This document shows positions 54,420-64,000 of a DNA stretch of 64,000 nt, piece by piece. Position 1 is the first letter of the stretch; every line of letters starts with the position of its first letter. The notes beneath the pieces are model-generated. The model was not told where the DNA came from. It ran no database searches and worked only from the letters and a program-made list of their open reading frames with translations. The DNA is from Rhodococcus sp. HNM0569. GTDB taxonomy: Bacteria > Actinomycetota > Actinomycetes > Mycobacteriales > Mycobacteriaceae. Location: the NCBI RefSeq assembly GCF_012726205.1, contig NZ_JAASAE010000004.1, positions 248,001-312,000 of the forward strand. The letters run 5' to 3'. A program made the translations under genes and the position numbers.

Positions 54420-55304
54420 TCAGTCGGCCGTCCGCGGAACCCGTGTGCGCCGTCGGACGTCGAGGCTCTCGCGCGCCTCCTCGCGCATCGCGAGGAGGCG
54501 CCCGAGTGGCCGTTGCGTGTCCGGCGAGCGCCAGTAGCCGGACGCGTCGAGCATGGGCTTGCCGATCCCGAGAGTTTTGGCCACCGAACGGAGTTCGCGC
54601 ACGACGCCCGTCTCGCCCGCGATCCACATCCACGCTTGCCCGGTATCGGGCGCGATCGAGCGGGCGGCGTCGGCGAGGACACGCGCGTCGGGCACCCCGG
54701 CCTGGCGGTGCACCCATGTGACGCCGGGCAGGTCTCGCTGCTCCTCGTCGGCGCTCTCGACGAGGACCGCGGCGTGCACGGGTACACCGGGCGCGGACTC
54801 CACGAAGCGTGCGATCGCGGGAAGCGCCGTGTCGTCGCCCGCGAGCAGCCACCAGTCGACACCAGTCGGCGGCACGGTGGAGATCTTCGGGCCCGCGAGG
54901 TGCAGGACGTCGCCGGGCCGGGCCGCGCGCGCCCAGTTGCCCGCGACGCCGTGCCCGTGCAGCACGAAGTCGAGGTCGAGTTCGCCCGCGTCCGCGTCGA
55001 ATCGGCGCACCGTGTACGTGCGGGCGAGGGGGGCCGGCTTCTTCGGCCAGTGCAGATGGCCGTCGTGCTGCTCGGGGAGCACCGGGTCGTGGCCGGGCTC
55101 GGCGAGGAAGAGTTTGACGTAGTCGTCGCACCCCGCCGTGGTGAACGCGGGCAGCGTCCTGCCGCCCGACTCGAAGCTGCCGAGTTGGTCGCCGGCGACC
55201 GTGATGCGCCGCATGCGGGGCGTGACGTCGTGGGTGCGCATCACGTCGAGCTTGCGCAACACGATGGGGAGCTCCATGCGGCGCGAGGGTGTGGTCACCG
55301 GCAT
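54420..55304 (-). CDS. Siderophore-interacting protein (ferric-siderophore reductase, ViuB/SIP family)
   Basis: 294 residues. The FAD-binding domain includes PLARTYTVRRFD (RxYT motif) and GVAGNWARAARPGD; the NAD(P)H part begins WWLLAGDDTALPAIARFVES. GQAWMWIAGETGVVRELR and the C-terminal KPMLDASGYWR are characteristic of SIPs. It would release iron from the imported catecholate in the cytoplasm. ATG 55304 is divergent from the NRPS gene with an iron box between them. It is convergent with dhbB (12 bp). Confidence 0.93.
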   Translation of the reverse strand: MPVTTPSRRMELPIVLRKLDVMRTHDVTPRMRRITVAGDQLGSFESGGRTLPAFTTAGCDDYVKLFLAEPGHDPVLPEQHDGHLHWPKKPAPLARTYTVRRFDADAGELDLDFVLHGHGVAGNWARAARPGDVLHLAGPKISTVPPTGVDWWLLAGDDTALPAIARFVESAPGVPVHAAVLVESADEEQRDLPGVTWVHRQAGVPDARVLADAARSIAPDTGQAWMWIAGETGVVRELRSVAKTLGIGKPMLDASGYWRSPDTQRPLGRLLAMREEARESLDVRRRTRVPRTAD

Positions 55305-55396
55305 CGGCGTGTCCTTTCGTTGGAATCGAGTGTCGGGCGACCGGGCACTCGTCGGCGCCGAACGACGGGCAGCCTACCTGCTATTGTGAGCGAGCC

Positions 55397-55415
55397 TTAG
55401 GTAAGGCTCACTAAA
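55397..55415. promoter_or_regulatory. IdeR/DmdR-type iron box between the reductase and NRPS genes
   Basis: TTAGGTAAGGCTCACTAAA matches about 15 of 19 positions of the IdeR consensus. It lies in a larger dyad AGCCTTA/TAAGGCT (55394-55409). Location between divergent starts at 55304 and 55437 fits control of both. Confidence 0.82.
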
Positions 55416-55436
55416 GCTGGTCGCGTGGAGGATGTC

Positions 55437-64000
<8,564 letters not shown>

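Overview
The window is about 64 kb of high-GC DNA from an actinobacterium of the order Mycobacteriales, most like Rhodococcus or a close relative. The reasons are strong G/C preference at third codon positions, frequent GTG starts, a mycothiol S-conjugate amidase (mca), several probable leaderless transcripts, IdeR-type iron boxes, and a gene backbone that matches Mycobacterium tuberculosis as I remember it: thiolase, cbs, metB, greA, a DUF4307 gene, mca, a small membrane protein, a DUF255 protein, hemolysin III, Z-isoprenyl diphosphate synthase, coaA, glyA, phoH2. The genus is an inference. No rRNA, tRNA, CRISPR array or recognisable transposase gene was seen.

Layout. 1-2.2 kb: end of fusA, then tuf with a strong terminator. 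2.3-4.8 kb: two polytopic envelope proteins (GT87-type glycosyltransferase, acyltransferase-3). 4.7-7.3 kb, minus strand: a five-gene Asp23/Gls24-type envelope operon. 7.5-16.3 kb: ferredoxin reductase-like flavoprotein, glutamate racemase-like protein, MFS exporter, a SRAP/AlkD DNA-repair pair, a secreted lipase-fold protein lacking its nucleophile with an exported partner, and an RNA guanine methyltransferase-like protein. 16.4-18.4 kb: Bax1-I-like membrane protein, then a DUF559 nuclease-like gene bracketed by two inverted copies of a 65-bp palindromic repeat. 18.4-23 kb: thiolase, cbs, a lipoprotein and metB (sulfur amino acid metabolism).

23-30.7 kb is a lactate-utilisation locus: a GntR regulator with twin operators facing lutABC, a second GntR regulator, then lactate permease coupled to an FAD-linked D-lactate/glycolate-type dehydrogenase. 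30.8-33.4 kb: ApbE-like and NlpC/P60 cell-envelope genes. 33.5-41 kb: greA with a structured leader, the mca region, a frameshifted methyltransferase, a DUF255 protein, and a divergent methionine aminopeptidase/XRE regulator pair sharing two palindromic operators. 41-51 kb: Z-isoprenyl diphosphate synthase, a TetR/flavin monooxygenase/serine hydrolase module, coaA, a DUF885 peptidase, glyA, and phoH2 with a small upstream ORF.

51.1-64 kb is an iron-regulated catecholate siderophore cluster: dhbE, dhbA, dhbB, a ferric-siderophore reductase and the first 2.85 thousand codons of an NRPS (C-A-T-C-A-T-C-A, continuing past the window). My reading of the A-domain pocket residues suggests glycine, a beta-alanine-like substrate and serine. 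No aryl carrier protein, isochorismate synthase, MbtH protein or thioesterase is in the window.

Most interesting signals: the palindrome-bracketed DUF559 gene, the NRPS with an unusual second A domain and a missing aryl carrier, the XRE/MetAP twin-operator switch, and the AT-rich 20-bp perfect inverted repeat after phoH2.
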